Assembly: GCA_963709995.1 (NCBI GenBank)
Contig: CAVPYN010000008.1
Span: 193,593 to 257,592 of the forward strand
Source: JAUIIK01 sp963709995
Lineage (GTDB): Bacteria > Chloroflexota > Chloroflexia > Thermomicrobiales > CFX8
Direction: 5' to 3'
DNA: 64,000 nucleotides
Shown here one piece after another: positions 1-9,056 of the stretch. Under the pieces are notes generated by a model. The model saw nothing but the letters and a program-made list of their open reading frames with translations, searched no databases and had not been told where the DNA came from. Made by a program: the position numbers and the translations under genes. Numbering within the stretch: position 1 is the stretch's first letter; every line of letters begins with the position of its first letter.

Positions 1-2
1 AT

Positions 3-308
3 GTGGATTCCGTCCGCATCGCTTACGGCTCGATCGAATCCCCGCTAGATGTCACCATGACTTTGCTGTGGATTGGAGCCCTCTGGGTGACCATGGCGTT
101 GCTTGTTCTCAGCATGTATCTCATGGCCTGGGCCCCGTTCGCGTTGGTCTTCTCCATCATTTACCGAAGACTGATCAGCGCGAGACGTTTACGAGGAGCC
201 ACCGATCTATCGGAAACTTCGCGAACGTCGGGAGAGCGGCGCTCATCAGGGATCGTCCACCCGCGCGACTTGAGACCGCCCGTACCTGTGTTGGGGCAAT
301 TTCAATAG
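3..308 (+). CDS. Hypothetical membrane protein, possibly the 3' part of a gene cut by the window edge
   Basis: The frame is open from the left edge to a TAG at 306-308. Residues about 18-55 are strongly hydrophobic (two adjoining segments rich in L, V, M, A and W), followed by an Arg-rich stretch and a polar tail, as in a small inner-membrane protein with a cytoplasmic C-terminus. The first in-frame start candidate is a GTG at base 3, so the real start may lie upstream, outside the window. I do not recognise a family. It faces hppA convergently. The call rests on hydrophobicity and position only, and an overlapping second frame also stays open here. Confidence 0.35.
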   Translation: MDSVRIAYGSIESPLDVTMTLLWIGALWVTMALLVLSMYLMAWAPFALVFSIIYRRLISARRLRGATDLSETSRTSGERRSSGIVHPRDLRPPVPVLGQFQ

Positions 309-736
309 ATTTTGCCGACTGGGCACTCTAAAGCGCCTTCCGAAAGCATCGAGGGTGAGGCGATGACTCATCCTCTTCTTCATCGCAGGGTGAGCCTTGT
401 GTTCACCCTGCGTACGCATGCGGTCTCCGGGCCGGGCAGGGACAAGCCCTACCCTTACCATATTCGCAGGCCCCGAGATCCGGGGTCAGCAATCTCCGGT
501 CGGACAAATGCTGCGAATGGCTGGTTTGAAGAAGACTCCAACCTCAAGCAGGTGATCGAGTGGAGATGGCTTTCTCAACGGATGCGAATCAACATTAGCC
601 GGTCGCTGGGAAGACTCGGTTCGAGAACGTTTCGGGCGCTTCCAGCAGTCGTATCAGTATGGACGCTCGGCTGATTACAGCCCCGATCCGGCCGACGCAG
701 GGCAGGAAACAGCTTCACCCAAAATGCCAGGCCCGC
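309..736. other. Convergent intergenic region with two hairpins
   Basis: No convincing gene lies between the plus-strand membrane ORF and hppA (minus strand). Two inverted repeats are visible. At 384-412 there is a perfect 10-bp stem (CGCAGGGTGA with TCACCCTGCG) around a 9-nt loop. At 434-454 there is an 8-bp stem with one mismatch (GGGCAGGG with CCCTACCC) around a 5-nt loop. Neither has a clear U-tract. They may work as bidirectional terminators or be members of a dispersed palindrome family. Confidence 0.4.
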
Positions 737-2830
737 CTAGTTCCAGTTGAGCGCGAAGACCATCAAAAGCGCCACAATGTTGATGATCTTGATCATCGGA
801 TTGATCGCCGGGCCGGCGGTGTCCTTGTAGGGATCACCGACGGTGTCGCCGGTGACCGACGCGGCGTGGGCTTCGCTTCCCTTGCCACCGTGGTGACCAT
901 CTTCGATGTACTTCTTGGCATTGTCCCAGGCCGCGCCGCCAGTCGTCATCGAGATTGCGACGAAGAGTCCGGTCACGATCGATCCGATCAGCATGCCGCC
1001 AATCGCCACCTGCCCGAGGGTAATTCCGACGATGATCGGCACAACGATCGGGATCAGCGCTGGCACCATCATCTCACGCAATGCGGCCTGGGTGACGATA
1101 TCGACGGCCTGACGATAGTCCGGACGTTCGGTCCCAGCGAGGATTCCGGGACGTTCTCGGAACTGCCTGCGGACTTCTACGACGACCTCCCCGCCTGCTT
1201 TGCCAACGGACTCCATCAGCAGCGCGGCAAAGAAGTACGGCAGGGCGCCGCCGATGAATAGTCCGATGATGACTCGGGATCGCTCAAGTCGAACGCTGGG
1301 CGGTCTGCCAGTTCGAGGAAGTAGGAGGCGAAGAGCACGAGCGCTGCCAAACCGGCGGAACCGATCGCGTACGCCTTCGTGACGGCCTTCGTCGTGTTCC
1401 CGACGGCGTCGAGCGGGTCGGTGATATCGCGAACTTCGGATGGCATTTCGGCCATCTCCGCGATGCCGCCAGCGTTGTCTGTGATCGGTCCGAATGCGTC
1501 GAGTGCGACGATGATTCCGGTCATCGAGAGCATCGCCATCGCGGCCAGGGCGATCCCGTAAAGCCCGGCTCCAGCGACGCTCCCAACCGTCAGATTGAAA
1601 GCGAGATAGATGGCGATGCGAATGATGACGATAGGAATAGCCGTCGACTTCATCGAGATGGCGAGCCCGGAAATGATGTTCGTTGCGTGTCCAGTTTCGG
1701 ATGCTTCAGCGATAGTCCTGAACTGGCTCGGAAGCTGGTCGACGTGTAGTACTCGCTGACGGCAATGATGCCGACGGTCACGAATATCCCGACGGTGGAT
1801 GCGAAGAAGAGTTTGAGCGTCGGGCTCATTCCGAACTCAAGCCATTTGAACATCTCGATGCTTGAGTTCGTAATCGTGCCGTTGTCGCCCATCATCCAGG
1901 CCGTCACCGGCAGGAACGCGATGACGGCGAGCACTGCCGCAACGACGACTCCACGGTAGAGGGCGTACATGATCGAGCGCCCGCCTTCGGCTTTCACAAA
2001 GAGCGTTCCAATGATCGAAGCGAAGATAGAGACGGCTCCGAGGACGAGAGGATAAACGACGGCTGTTTCAGAATTGAAGCCTGCGATGTCCTCGAAAACG
2101 AGGTCGCCCAGCAACATCGCGGCGATGGCTGTTACGGCGTAGGTCTCGAAGAGGTCAGCGGCCATGCCGGCGCAGTCGCCGACATTGTCGCCGACGTTAT
2201 CCGCGATGACTGCCGGGTTGCGCGGATCATCCTCCGGGAAGCCCGCTTCAACCTTGCCGACAAGGTCAGCGCCGACATCCGCCGCCTTGGTATAGATGCC
2301 GCCGCCGATACGTGGCGAAAACCGAGATGAGCGAACCACCAAAGGCCAGGCCCGAGTCAGCGCACCAACATCGCGGAAGATGGCGTAGAAGATGGTCACG
2401 GAACCGAGCGCGAGCCCTACGACGAGGAGGCCGGTGACCGTGCCACCTCTGAACGCCGTCTGGAGCGCGGCATTGAGGTTCTTGCGTCCTGCTTCGGCGG
2501 TGCGGATGTTCGCCCGCACCGCGACGCTCATCCCGATGATGCCTGCCGCCGCGGACGCTACCGCGCCCAGCAGGAAGCCCACCGCTGTCTCAATGTCCAG
2601 TAGAAGTGCAAGAAGGACGCAACGACGACTGCCACAATCGCCACGATGCGGTACTGCCGGCGCATATAGGCTTCTGCGCCCTCCTGAATCGCCTGGGCGA
2701 TATCCTGCATTCTTTCGTTGCCTTGCGGCTGTGCGAGCACCGCTCGAACGAGAATCACACCGTATGCGATCGCAGCCGCCGAAGCGATTCCAGCGATTAG
2801 TAATCCAAGGCCAGCGTCACTCACCGTCAA
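737..2830 (-). CDS. hppA: Membrane-bound H+-translocating pyrophosphatase (frameshifted)
   Basis: Hydrolyses PPi and pumps protons across the cytoplasmic membrane. The family signature is clear: GGGIYTKAADVGADLVGKVE, then EDDPRNPAVIADNVGDNVGD and CAGMAADLFETY, and near the C-terminus TGDTVGDPYKDTAGPAINPM. Many transmembrane segments cover the roughly 690 codons expected for the family. The motif GNTTKAVTK has Lys at the position that is Ala in K+-dependent enzymes and Thr three residues later, the K+-independent type. The frame changes at about 2575, twice around 2300-2340, between 1725 and 1650, and near 1260, so the gene reads as four pieces, each with good family residues. Sequencing or consensus error is the likeliest cause. 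The start is TTG at 2830 or GTG at 2824, behind a G-rich ribosome site. Confidence 0.9.
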
Positions 2831-3210
2831 TACCCCCCGGTTGTGCCCGTGGTCGTAAACATGAAACGACGCGATTCCCCTGACGAAAACGGCATGGGGA
2901 AACCGCGTACAGTCTGGCTATTGTAGTCGCGTCCGGTCTTCGGCTGACAACCACAGCCCGGGAGGTTTCGCTGCGTCAGTGATTCGAAGACGATTTGCTC
3001 ATTGCTCATTTGAACTCTTGTTTCTTCACGCCAGGTGGGTTGAGAGTTCAATTGACAGTGCTGGTCAAAGCCCTCTCATGCGCCGTCGCTGGCGACCGGC
3101 CCGGGGGCGCCTGCAGGCGCGCAAAATCGCGTTCACTAGTTTCGATTGCTGCACCGGTGCCGCTTGACACACTAGAATCGTCCGGGTGTGTTGAATCCTG
3201 ACCAGGAATC
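2831..3210. other. Divergent intergenic region between hppA and the PHP phosphatase
   Basis: 380 bases separate two divergent genes, so promoters for both should lie here. A TTGACA is present at 3164-3169 on the plus strand, but no good -10 box sits at 16-18 nt, so I do not call a promoter. A perfect 14-bp palindrome, GCGCCTGCAGGCGC, occupies 3107-3120. Short ORFs crossing the region have no recognisable features. Confidence 0.3.
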
Positions 3211-4035
3211 ATGGGGAGAATGATGATAATAGCCGACTACCATGTTCACACTTCTTTTTCGATCGACTGTGACGTTCCGATGACTGACCAATGTGAAGCT
3301 GCAATCGCGGCCGGGGTTTCGGAAATTGCGTTCACAGAGCACGTCGATCATGATGAATGTGACGCGGATTCCAAGGAGCAGTATGACTACGAGGCGTATG
3401 GCTCCGAAGTCGAACGGTGTCGAGAGCTGTACCGCGGTCAGCTGCAAATTCTGCGTGCTGCCGAGATCGACTGGAATCGCTCGATCGCTGATGACGTCAT
3501 GGCATTCGTCGATCGCACCAGTTTCGATTTCATCATCGGATCAGTGCACAACCTCGATCACAAGTACGTAGGCTTTTCGGCTCCGGATGACTTCGGGGGC
3601 GCTGCGGCTATGTACGAGCGCTATTACGATGAAATGCTTTCGCTCGTACAGGCAGGTTTCCCGTCGGTTGTTGGACATCTGGACCTGCCCAGGCGCTATC
3701 ACGACGTTTCCCCGCTGGACGTCGATCGCGATCATTTCGAGGCGCGTTTGCGTGAGATATTCAGAGTCGCGGCTGCAAACGGCGTTGGGTTCGAGATCAA
3801 CACCTCCGGACTTGTTCGTGGGAAAGGCTATTCATTCCCCGAACCGGAAGTGCTGGCGTGGTTTGTGGAAGAAGGCGGAGAGGTTGTGACGGTTGGCTCG
3901 GATTCCCACCGCCCGGAGCAGGTTGGCGGTTACATTGCCGCAACCTATGACAGACTCGCGGACCTCGGCGTCGACTGGAGAACGTCGTTTGTTGGCGGTG
4001 AACTGCGACAGGTCTCGCTGTCCAGCCGCGCGTAG
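3211..4035 (+). CDS. PHP-domain phosphatase, histidinol-phosphatase-like
   Basis: Metal-dependent phosphoesterase of the PHP family, closest in layout to the HisK/HisJ type histidinol-phosphatase of histidine synthesis. Metal-ligand motifs are visible: ADYHVHTSFS at the N-terminus, FTEHVDHDE near residue 45, IIGSVHNLDH in the middle, VVGHLDLPRRY, and GSDSHRPEQVGGYI near the C-terminus. About 270 residues is the usual length. Two starts are possible: ATG at 3211 (AGGA 4 nt upstream) or ATG at 3223 (GGGGAG about 6 nt upstream), and the second gives the conventional N-terminus. No other his genes are nearby, so the true substrate is uncertain. Confidence 0.8.
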   Translation: MGRMMIIADYHVHTSFSIDCDVPMTDQCEAAIAAGVSEIAFTEHVDHDECDADSKEQYDYEAYGSEVERCRELYRGQLQILRAAEIDWNRSIADDVMAFVDRTSFDFIIGSVHNLDHKYVGFSAPDDFGGAAAMYERYYDEMLSLVQAGFPSVVGHLDLPRRYHDVSPLDVDRDHFEARLREIFRVAAANGVGFEINTSGLVRGKGYSFPEPEVLAWFVEEGGEVVTVGSDSHRPEQVGGYIAATYDRLADLGVDWRTSFVGGELRQVSLSSRA

Positions 4036-4041
4036 CTTCGC

Positions 4042-4809
4042 CTAGATCGAAAGCCGTCGAAACAGGGATCGAGGCAACAGGCGGAGAACGGCCATCACAA
4101 ATCGCAACTGTCGAGGAACCCATATCACGTTCTTGTTTGAACGTAGCCCGTCGATGATCGCCGACGCGACCTCCTCTGGTGTCGATGCCAGCGGCGGGGT
4201 CTTGATGCCGCGCGTCATCTTGGTTGTGGAAAATCCCGGTCGAACGATGAGGACGCTGACGCCGCTTCCTTCCAGGGCATAGGAGAGCCCCTGGGCAAAC
4301 CAGTCCAGGCCCGCTTTCGATGCGCCATAGATGAAGTTCGACTTTCGAGGGCGTTCTGCGGCGACGGACGAAAGCACGACAATCGTCCCGTGTCCCTGGG
4401 CCTTGAGACACCGCGCAACCGGAGTCAGGACGGACACCGCCCCGGTGAAGTTCGCCTGGATGACGTCGATCGCCTTGCTTCCCTCCGCTTCGCCTTGCTG
4501 CTGATCGCCCAGCACGCCAAACGCAAGCAGAACCAGATCGATGTCTCTATGCGCCTCGAACACTTCGTCCACGAATCGATCATGGGAGTCGAAGTCCAGG
4601 GCATCGAATTCGAGACAGATGGTCTCGACGCCGGAATCGCGATTGAGCTGAGTTGCCCGTGACTCCAAACGATGGCGATCGCGCCCGGCTAACAAGACCT
4701 TGCGGGTTCGTTGTTTGACAAGTTGGCGACAGGTGTGAAACCCGATGTCCGAGTCGCCGCCGAGAACCAGCACGCTTTGAACGTTTCCAAGCGCGTCTTT
4801 CACAGTCAC
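4042..4809 (-). CDS. SDR-family reductase, DprE2-like (2-keto-ribosyl lipid reductase)
   Basis: Short-chain dehydrogenase with the N-terminal nucleotide-binding glycine motif (LVLGGDSDIGFHTCRQL), NFTGAV, catalytic Ser in VLSSVAAERPRKSNF, and YGASKAGLD with the Tyr and Lys. Length (about 255 residues) and the tail resemble DprE2, the NADH-dependent partner of DprE1 that completes the epimerisation of decaprenylphosphoryl ribose to arabinose in Actinobacteria. It follows the DprE1-like gene by 9 nt, and its ribosome site (AGAGG) overlaps that gene's stop region. GTG at 4809 is used here; GTG at 4803 has better spacing. That the pair acts on a polyprenyl-phospho-pentose is inferred from the pairing. 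Confidence 0.75.
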   Translation of the reverse strand: MTVKDALGNVQSVLVLGGDSDIGFHTCRQLVKQRTRKVLLAGRDRHRLESRATQLNRDSGVETICLEFDALDFDSHDRFVDEVFEAHRDIDLVLLAFGVLGDQQQGEAEGSKAIDVIQANFTGAVSVLTPVARCLKAQGHGTIVVLSSVAAERPRKSNFIYGASKAGLDWFAQGLSYALEGSGVSVLIVRPGFSTTKMTRGIKTPPLASTPEEVASAIIDGLRSNKNVIWVPRQLRFVMAVLRLLPRSLFRRLSI

Positions 4810-4818
4810 ATCCTCTGG

Positions 4819-6219
4819 CTAATCTCCCCGGAGGTGCAGCCTCCGCGAAAGATCGGAATTCAGTTTTCGGCCCGGATCGTACCGGCCGGCAATCTGTCTC
4901 CACTCCGGCAGTTCCGGATACATGGCCGACAGGAGTTCGGGACGCATTCGCGAGTCTTTCGCCAGATAGAGGCGGCCACCCGCTGCGACGACATCCTCGT
5001 CTACGCGATCGAGGAAGGTGCCCAGCCCCGGCCAGGCAGCCGGTATGTCAACCGCAAGCGTCCAGCCATGGAGGGGAAAGGACAGCAGGCCACGAGCCGG
5101 CCCCATGCGCTTGAGGACCACGAGCGGCGTCGGAACTTTGTGCTTGGCGAGACGCTCGATGATCCTGCGGAGCGTCCGTTCATTTCCTTCGGGAATGACG
5201 CACTGGTGCTGGACAAGGCCGTCCGAACCGTACAGATGATTCGCGCCGCCAACGATGTCGAGCTGGTGGAAGAACGCGGACAACTGCTGCGGTCGTTGGC
5301 GTTCGTTCTCCGGGTGTCGCAAATACCAGAATCGATTGAACAGGCTGGTGGACCGGCGACCGACCAAGCTCGCTGGCAGAATTCGCGGAAGTGCGAGAAT
5401 CTGATCCTTCGGTGGTTGAAGATGAGGGGTCTTCAAGCCTGCGGGATCTGTTTCCGTAGCCCGCGCATGATTCGCACGATAGAGGACGCCACGTCCCAAT
5501 CTGGAGCCACTGGCGAAGGTGTCGACCCAGGCCACCGAGTATTGAAAGGCGTCGTCCTCGTCCACCATCGCTGACATCAGCGTTTCCAAATCCGGCGCCC
5601 GTCTCGTGTCCACCAGCACTTCGGAAGTTTCGATAGGGATCATCCGGAGGACCGCGGAGACGATGAATCCAGTAAGGCCCATGCCGCCGATCGTGGCGTT
5701 GAACAGATCAGCATGATTGGCGGGCGATGCTACGAGATCGTGCCCTTCCGGAGTGATGATCCGCATACTCACCACATGCTGGCCAAAGGTGCCATCGCGA
5801 TGATGGTTCTTTCCGTGGATGTCCGAAGCGATCGCGCCACCGACGGTGACATACCGGGTTCCTGGCGTTACCGGAACGAAGAGGCCCAGAGGAACCAGGA
5901 GCTTCAAGAGCTGGTGAAGGCTGATTCCGGCGCTGGTCTCCACAGTGGCGTTGCCAAGGTCAATGTCGATGATCCGATTTATCGCGGTCATGTCTATGAC
6001 GGTTCCGCCAGCGTTCTGGGCGGGATCACCATAGCTGCGCCCGAGTCCTCGCGCCACGAATCCCCTCGGGGTTGGCGTGGCCAGGATCGATGCCAATTGC
6101 TCGCGGTCCGCGGGTCGGAATACGGTTGCTCGTGTCGGGGCGGTGTTTCCCCAGCCGGTCAGGAGCATTTCACGATGTTGGGCTGGAAGCGTGGTCGACA
6201 TTTGTGCAGATCGCTCCAT
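4819..6219 (-). CDS. FAD-linked oxidoreductase, DprE1-like
   Basis: Member of the vanillyl-alcohol-oxidase/DprE1 flavoprotein family, which oxidises the C2 hydroxyl of polyprenylphosphoryl ribose in the first half of its epimerisation. The FAD-binding half shows GLGRSYGDPAQNAGGTVIDM, VTVGGAIASDIHGKNH and the Gly-rich NATIGGMGLTGFI. The C-terminal half has YGSDGLVQHQCVIPE, the Lys of VVLKRMGP, and RLYLAKDSRMRPE, all with clear DprE1 counterparts. The Cys in QHQC may align with the Cys that benzothiazinones attack in mycobacterial DprE1. ATG 6219 is chosen because GAGGG lies 6 nt upstream; a longer frame would run into the tRNA. The gene heads a two-gene operon with the reductase. Confidence 0.8.
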   Translation of the reverse strand: MERSAQMSTTLPAQHREMLLTGWGNTAPTRATVFRPADREQLASILATPTPRGFVARGLGRSYGDPAQNAGGTVIDMTAINRIIDIDLGNATVETSAGISLHQLLKLLVPLGLFVPVTPGTRYVTVGGAIASDIHGKNHHRDGTFGQHVVSMRIITPEGHDLVASPANHADLFNATIGGMGLTGFIVSAVLRMIPIETSEVLVDTRRAPDLETLMSAMVDEDDAFQYSVAWVDTFASGSRLGRGVLYRANHARATETDPAGLKTPHLQPPKDQILALPRILPASLVGRRSTSLFNRFWYLRHPENERQRPQQLSAFFHQLDIVGGANHLYGSDGLVQHQCVIPEGNERTLRRIIERLAKHKVPTPLVVLKRMGPARGLLSFPLHGWTLAVDIPAAWPGLGTFLDRVDEDVVAAGGRLYLAKDSRMRPELLSAMYPELPEWRQIAGRYDPGRKLNSDLSRRLHLRGD

Positions 6220-6234
6220 CGAATGCCCTCGTTG

Positions 6235-6263
6235 AAATGAAAGAAACCCCGCCGGTGCGGGGT
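6235..6263 (-). terminator. Intrinsic terminator of the tRNA cluster
   Basis: Read on the minus strand, a 7-bp perfect stem (ACCCCGC with GCGGGGT, loop ACCG) is followed at once by a T-rich run, TTTCTTTCATTT. It lies between tRNA-Phe (ends at 6292) and the dprE1-like start (6219), so it should end the tRNA transcript. Confidence 0.75.
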
Positions 6264-6291
6264 GTCGAAAAAGCTCGGGTATGTTGCAGGG

Positions 6292-6364
6292 TGCCGAGGG
6301 GCGGAATCGAACCGCCGACACCACGATTTTCAGTCGTGTGCTCTACCTACTGAGCTACCTCGGC
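6292..6364 (-). tRNA. tRNA-Phe (GAA)
   Basis: The minus strand folds into a 73-nt cloverleaf. The acceptor stem GCCGAGG pairs with CCTCGGC plus discriminator A. The D-arm is of the TAGCTCAG type, the anticodon loop is TGAAAAT with GAA at plus-strand bases 6329-6331, and the T-loop is GGTTCGATTCC. CCA is not encoded. Third gene of a three-tRNA cluster. Confidence 0.95.
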
Positions 6365-6399
6365 TCGCTGGCCCCAGCACGCCGACCGATTGTATCAGG

Positions 6400-6472
6400 T
6401 GGGCGATAGAGGACTCGAACCTCTGACATCCACGGTGTAAACGTGGCACTCTACCAGCTGAGTTAATCGCCC
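6400..6472 (-). tRNA. tRNA-Val (UAC)
   Basis: The minus strand gives a 73-nt cloverleaf. The acceptor arm GGGCGAT pairs with ATCGCCC plus A, the D-arm contains TAACTCAGCTGGTAGAG, and the anticodon stem CCACG/CGTGG encloses TTTACAC with anticodon TAC. The T-arm is AGAGGTTCGAGTCCTCT. CCA is not encoded. Middle gene of the cluster. Confidence 0.95.
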
Positions 6473-6497
6473 TTAGGTCATTCCGACGAGGCGATGG

Positions 6498-6582
6498 TGC
6501 CCAGGAAAGGATTTGAACCTTCACGCCCTATTCGGGCACTAGCCCCTCAAGCTAGCGCGTCTGCCTGTTCCGCCACCTGGGC
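6498..6582 (-). tRNA. tRNA-Leu (GAG)
   Basis: 85-nt class II tRNA on the minus strand. The acceptor GCCCAGG pairs with CCTGGGC plus A. The anticodon stem CTAGC/GCTAG holds loop TTGAGGG (anticodon GAG), and a long variable arm (TGCCCGAATAGGGCG) is present as expected for Leu. CCA is not encoded. First gene after the promoter at 6610-6639. Confidence 0.95.
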
Positions 6583-6609
6583 AGGCGACTCCGGAGTGGA
6601 GCACGTGCG

Positions 6610-6639
6610 AGTATAGGCAGTGGCAACCGCGGCTGTCAA
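6610..6639 (-). promoter_or_regulatory. Sigma-70 type promoter for the tRNA cluster
   Basis: On the minus strand TTGACA (6634-6639) and TATACT (6610-6615) are separated by 18 nt, and the first tRNA starts about 28 nt after the -10 box. A perfect -35 and a 5-of-6 -10 box make this one of the clearest promoters in the window. Confidence 0.75.
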
Positions 6640-6773
6640 GCTGACAGTCACCTTGAAAAAGGGGTGTCGCAGGCCGTGGAGAGGCGCGTTCGTGCTAACA
6701 TCCGAAGCGTTTTTCGACGAAGCATTGGACGGTTGAATCTGATGGATAGAAGCTTGATCGGGAGGATGCGCGA

Positions 6774-7707
6774 ATGAGATCGAAGATCACGGTGGTCGGC
6801 GCGGGAAATGTCGGCAGTGTTGTTGCCAATGAAGTTGCGCTCGGCGGGTACGCGGACGTGGTGGTCGTTGATATCGTCGAGGGAATGCCTCAAGGCAAAG
6901 CGCTTGACATGATGCAGGCCGGTCCCATCGACGGCTACGATTCCCTTGTTTCTGGCGCAAACACATACGACGACACGGCTGGGTCGGATGTCGTCGTCAT
7001 AACCAGCGGGGTAGCGCGCAGACCGGGGATGAGCCGGGACGACCTCCTCAAGACAAACATGGGAATTGTCCGGCAAGTGACAGAGTCCGTTGTCGCCGCG
7101 TCACCCGATGCGGTGTTGATTATCGTCGCCAATCCACTGGATGCCATGTGCCATGTTGCTTACGACGCGGCCGGTCTTCCAAAAGAAAAGGTCATCGGTA
7201 TGGCCGGCGTTCTTGATTCCGCAAGGTTCAGGACGTTCGTCGCGATGGAGTTGGGCGTGTCGCCATCGGATGTCCAGGCGCTGGTGCTTGGTGGTCATGG
7301 CGACACGATGGTGCCGCTCCCCCGCTACACAACCGTGGGCGGCATGCCGATTACCGAACTGATGTCTGAGGACCGCATAACTGCCATCAGCGAGCGCACG
7401 GCAAACGGCGGGGCCGAGATCGTCTCTTTGCTCAAGACCGGTTCCGCGTATTATGCACCCGGCGCAGCCGCTGCTCAGATGGCTGAAGCGATCGTTCACG
7501 ACCGGAATCGGGTGATCCCGGCGAGTGTGCTCGCTCGAGGGTGAGTACGGGATTGACGGTCTCTTCGTCGGCGTCCCGATCAAGCTGGGCGCAGGCGGTA
7601 TCAAGAAGATCTATGAACTGGAATTGAGCGAATCGGAACAGGCAATGCTCAACCATTCGGGGGATGCAGTGCGGGGCCTGGTTGAAGCTATGGAGGCGCT
7701 GAAGTAG
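6774..7707 (+). CDS. mdh: Malate dehydrogenase (LDH-like type), one frameshift
   Basis: NAD-dependent interconversion of malate and oxaloacetate in the TCA cycle. Seen: Rossmann motif VVGAGNVGSVVANE; VVITSGVARRPGMSRDDLL, where the Arg pair in the substrate loop favours malate over lactate; NPLDAMCHVAY; GMAGVLDSARFRTF; and catalytic His in LVLGGHGDTMVPL. The C-terminal part (LEGEYGIDGLFVGVPIKLG) is in another frame. One base must be gained or lost near 7520-7535, after VIPAS. With that repaired the product is about 310 residues, the normal length. All motifs are kept, so a sequence error is likelier than gene decay. Confidence 0.92.
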
Positions 7708-7727
7708 CTCCTGGCAGTGATGGTGCG

Positions 7728-9056
7728 ATGAAACGCAGGGATTGGGAAGATCCCCAGTCGATGTTGAGCGTCGACGATGCATTTCGTCGCGTAATCAGCC
7801 GCTTTGCGCCGCTTGATCAAGTTTCGATTCCATTGCTGGAAGCTCTGGGCCTTACCGTCGCTTCCGACGTGCAGGCGACGGTGGACGTCCCACCCTTTCG
7901 CAACTCCGCGATGGATGGTTATGCCATTCACGCGGCTGACACCGAAGGTGCGACTGACCAGACTCCGGTGAGCCTTGATGTCGTGGCAACTATCGCTGCT
8001 GGCGACAATCCAAGTTTCGAACTTCGGCGCGGAAGCGCGGCGCGCATAATGACCGGCGGCATGTTGCCATCCGGCGCGGATTCCGTGGTTCGATTCGAAG
8101 AAATCAGTCAAGATGATGGCCGCGACGCATCGGCTGCTTCCAGATTCGTGCAGGTCCAACGGGAGGTCGCTCCGAACGAGAACGTCCGCGAACCAGGCGA
8201 GGACTTTCGGGCCGCGTCGCTGGCGATCACAGCCGGAACGGTGCTCGGTCCTCCCGAAATCGGCATCCTGGCCTCCTTGAACATCCCGATGGTGCCGGTT
8301 CACCGGCGGCCAGTCGTCGCGATCCTTTCGACCGGCGATGAGGTGCAGGATCTTGGCGACGTGGACCGTCCGGGCAAGATTCGCGACGCGAATTCCTACG
8401 CTCTCGCGGCGATGGTTATGGCTCTGGGCGCCGTTCCAAAGCGTCTCGGAATTGCTCGCGACAGAGCCGATGATCTGCGGCGCCTCCTGGCAGCATCGGC
8501 GGACTATGACTTGATCGTCACTTCAGGCGGTGTCTCGCACGGCGATTTCGATCTGGTGAAGGATGTGCTGCGCGCGGATGGTCTCGTAGATCTCTGGACG
8601 GTGCGGATGAAGCCGGGTAAACCACTTGCGTTCGGTCGGATCGGCCAGACACCCCTGTTGGGACTGCCTGGCAATCCTGCCGCTGCGTTGGTGTCATTCG
8701 AGCAGTTTGGCCGTCCGGCGATACTGAAGATGCTTGGGCGCACGATGCTTACCCTACCGGAAATCCAGGCACGGTTAGCCGTGCCGCTTATCAATCGTGG
8801 GGGGCGACGACACTTTGAACGCGGAGTCTTGACCGTTCAGGACGGACAATATGTGGTTTCCAACGCCGGAAAACCGGGTTCCGCCATGCTCAGCGCGATG
8901 GCTGCGTCGAATTGCTACATCGTCGTACCCGAGGATCGGACGCGGCTCGATGAAGGTGAGATCGTCACGGTGCAGCTTCGCGATCAACCAGGGCGCTTCG
9001 CCGGGCAGTTTGCGCCAGGCGCTTTAATCCCCGGTACTTCGAAAGGCGAGTCATGA
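7728..9056 (+). CDS. moeA: Molybdopterin molybdotransferase MoeA
   Basis: Inserts molybdate into adenylated molybdopterin in the last step of molybdenum cofactor synthesis. Family marks: the N-terminal domain with FRNSAMDGYAIHA; IMTGGMLPSGADSVVRFEE; VAILSTGDEV; the MoCF-binding core with LIVTSGGVSHGDFD; MKPGKPLAFGRI; and LLGLPGNPAAALVSFEQF. The 442-residue length is normal. ATG 7728 is used, and an internal ATG at 7761 (MLSVDDAF) is also plausible. The stop overlaps the next start by 4 nt (ATGA), so it is co-translated with the shikimate-pathway fusion. A mobA gene lies about 8 kb downstream. Confidence 0.9.
   Translation: MKRRDWEDPQSMLSVDDAFRRVISRFAPLDQVSIPLLEALGLTVASDVQATVDVPPFRNSAMDGYAIHAADTEGATDQTPVSLDVVATIAAGDNPSFELRRGSAARIMTGGMLPSGADSVVRFEEISQDDGRDASAASRFVQVQREVAPNENVREPGEDFRAASLAITAGTVLGPPEIGILASLNIPMVPVHRRPVVAILSTGDEVQDLGDVDRPGKIRDANSYALAAMVMALGAVPKRLGIARDRADDLRRLLAASADYDLIVTSGGVSHGDFDLVKDVLRADGLVDLWTVRMKPGKPLAFGRIGQTPLLGLPGNPAAALVSFEQFGRPAILKMLGRTMLTLPEIQARLAVPLINRGGRRHFERGVLTVQDGQYVVSNAGKPGSAMLSAMAASNCYIVVPEDRTRLDEGEIVTVQLRDQPGRFAGQFAPGALIPGTSKGES

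Noticed and set aside
3164..3178. TTGACA with a nearby TAGAAT as a promoter for the PHP gene
   Set aside because: The two boxes are only 3 nt apart; no -10 box lies at 16-18 nt from TTGACA.
4711..5574. A 287-codon plus-strand frame opposite the DprE1/DprE2 genes
   Set aside because: Antisense to a well-supported flavoprotein with full family motifs; its own translation shows no domain and it has no ribosome site.
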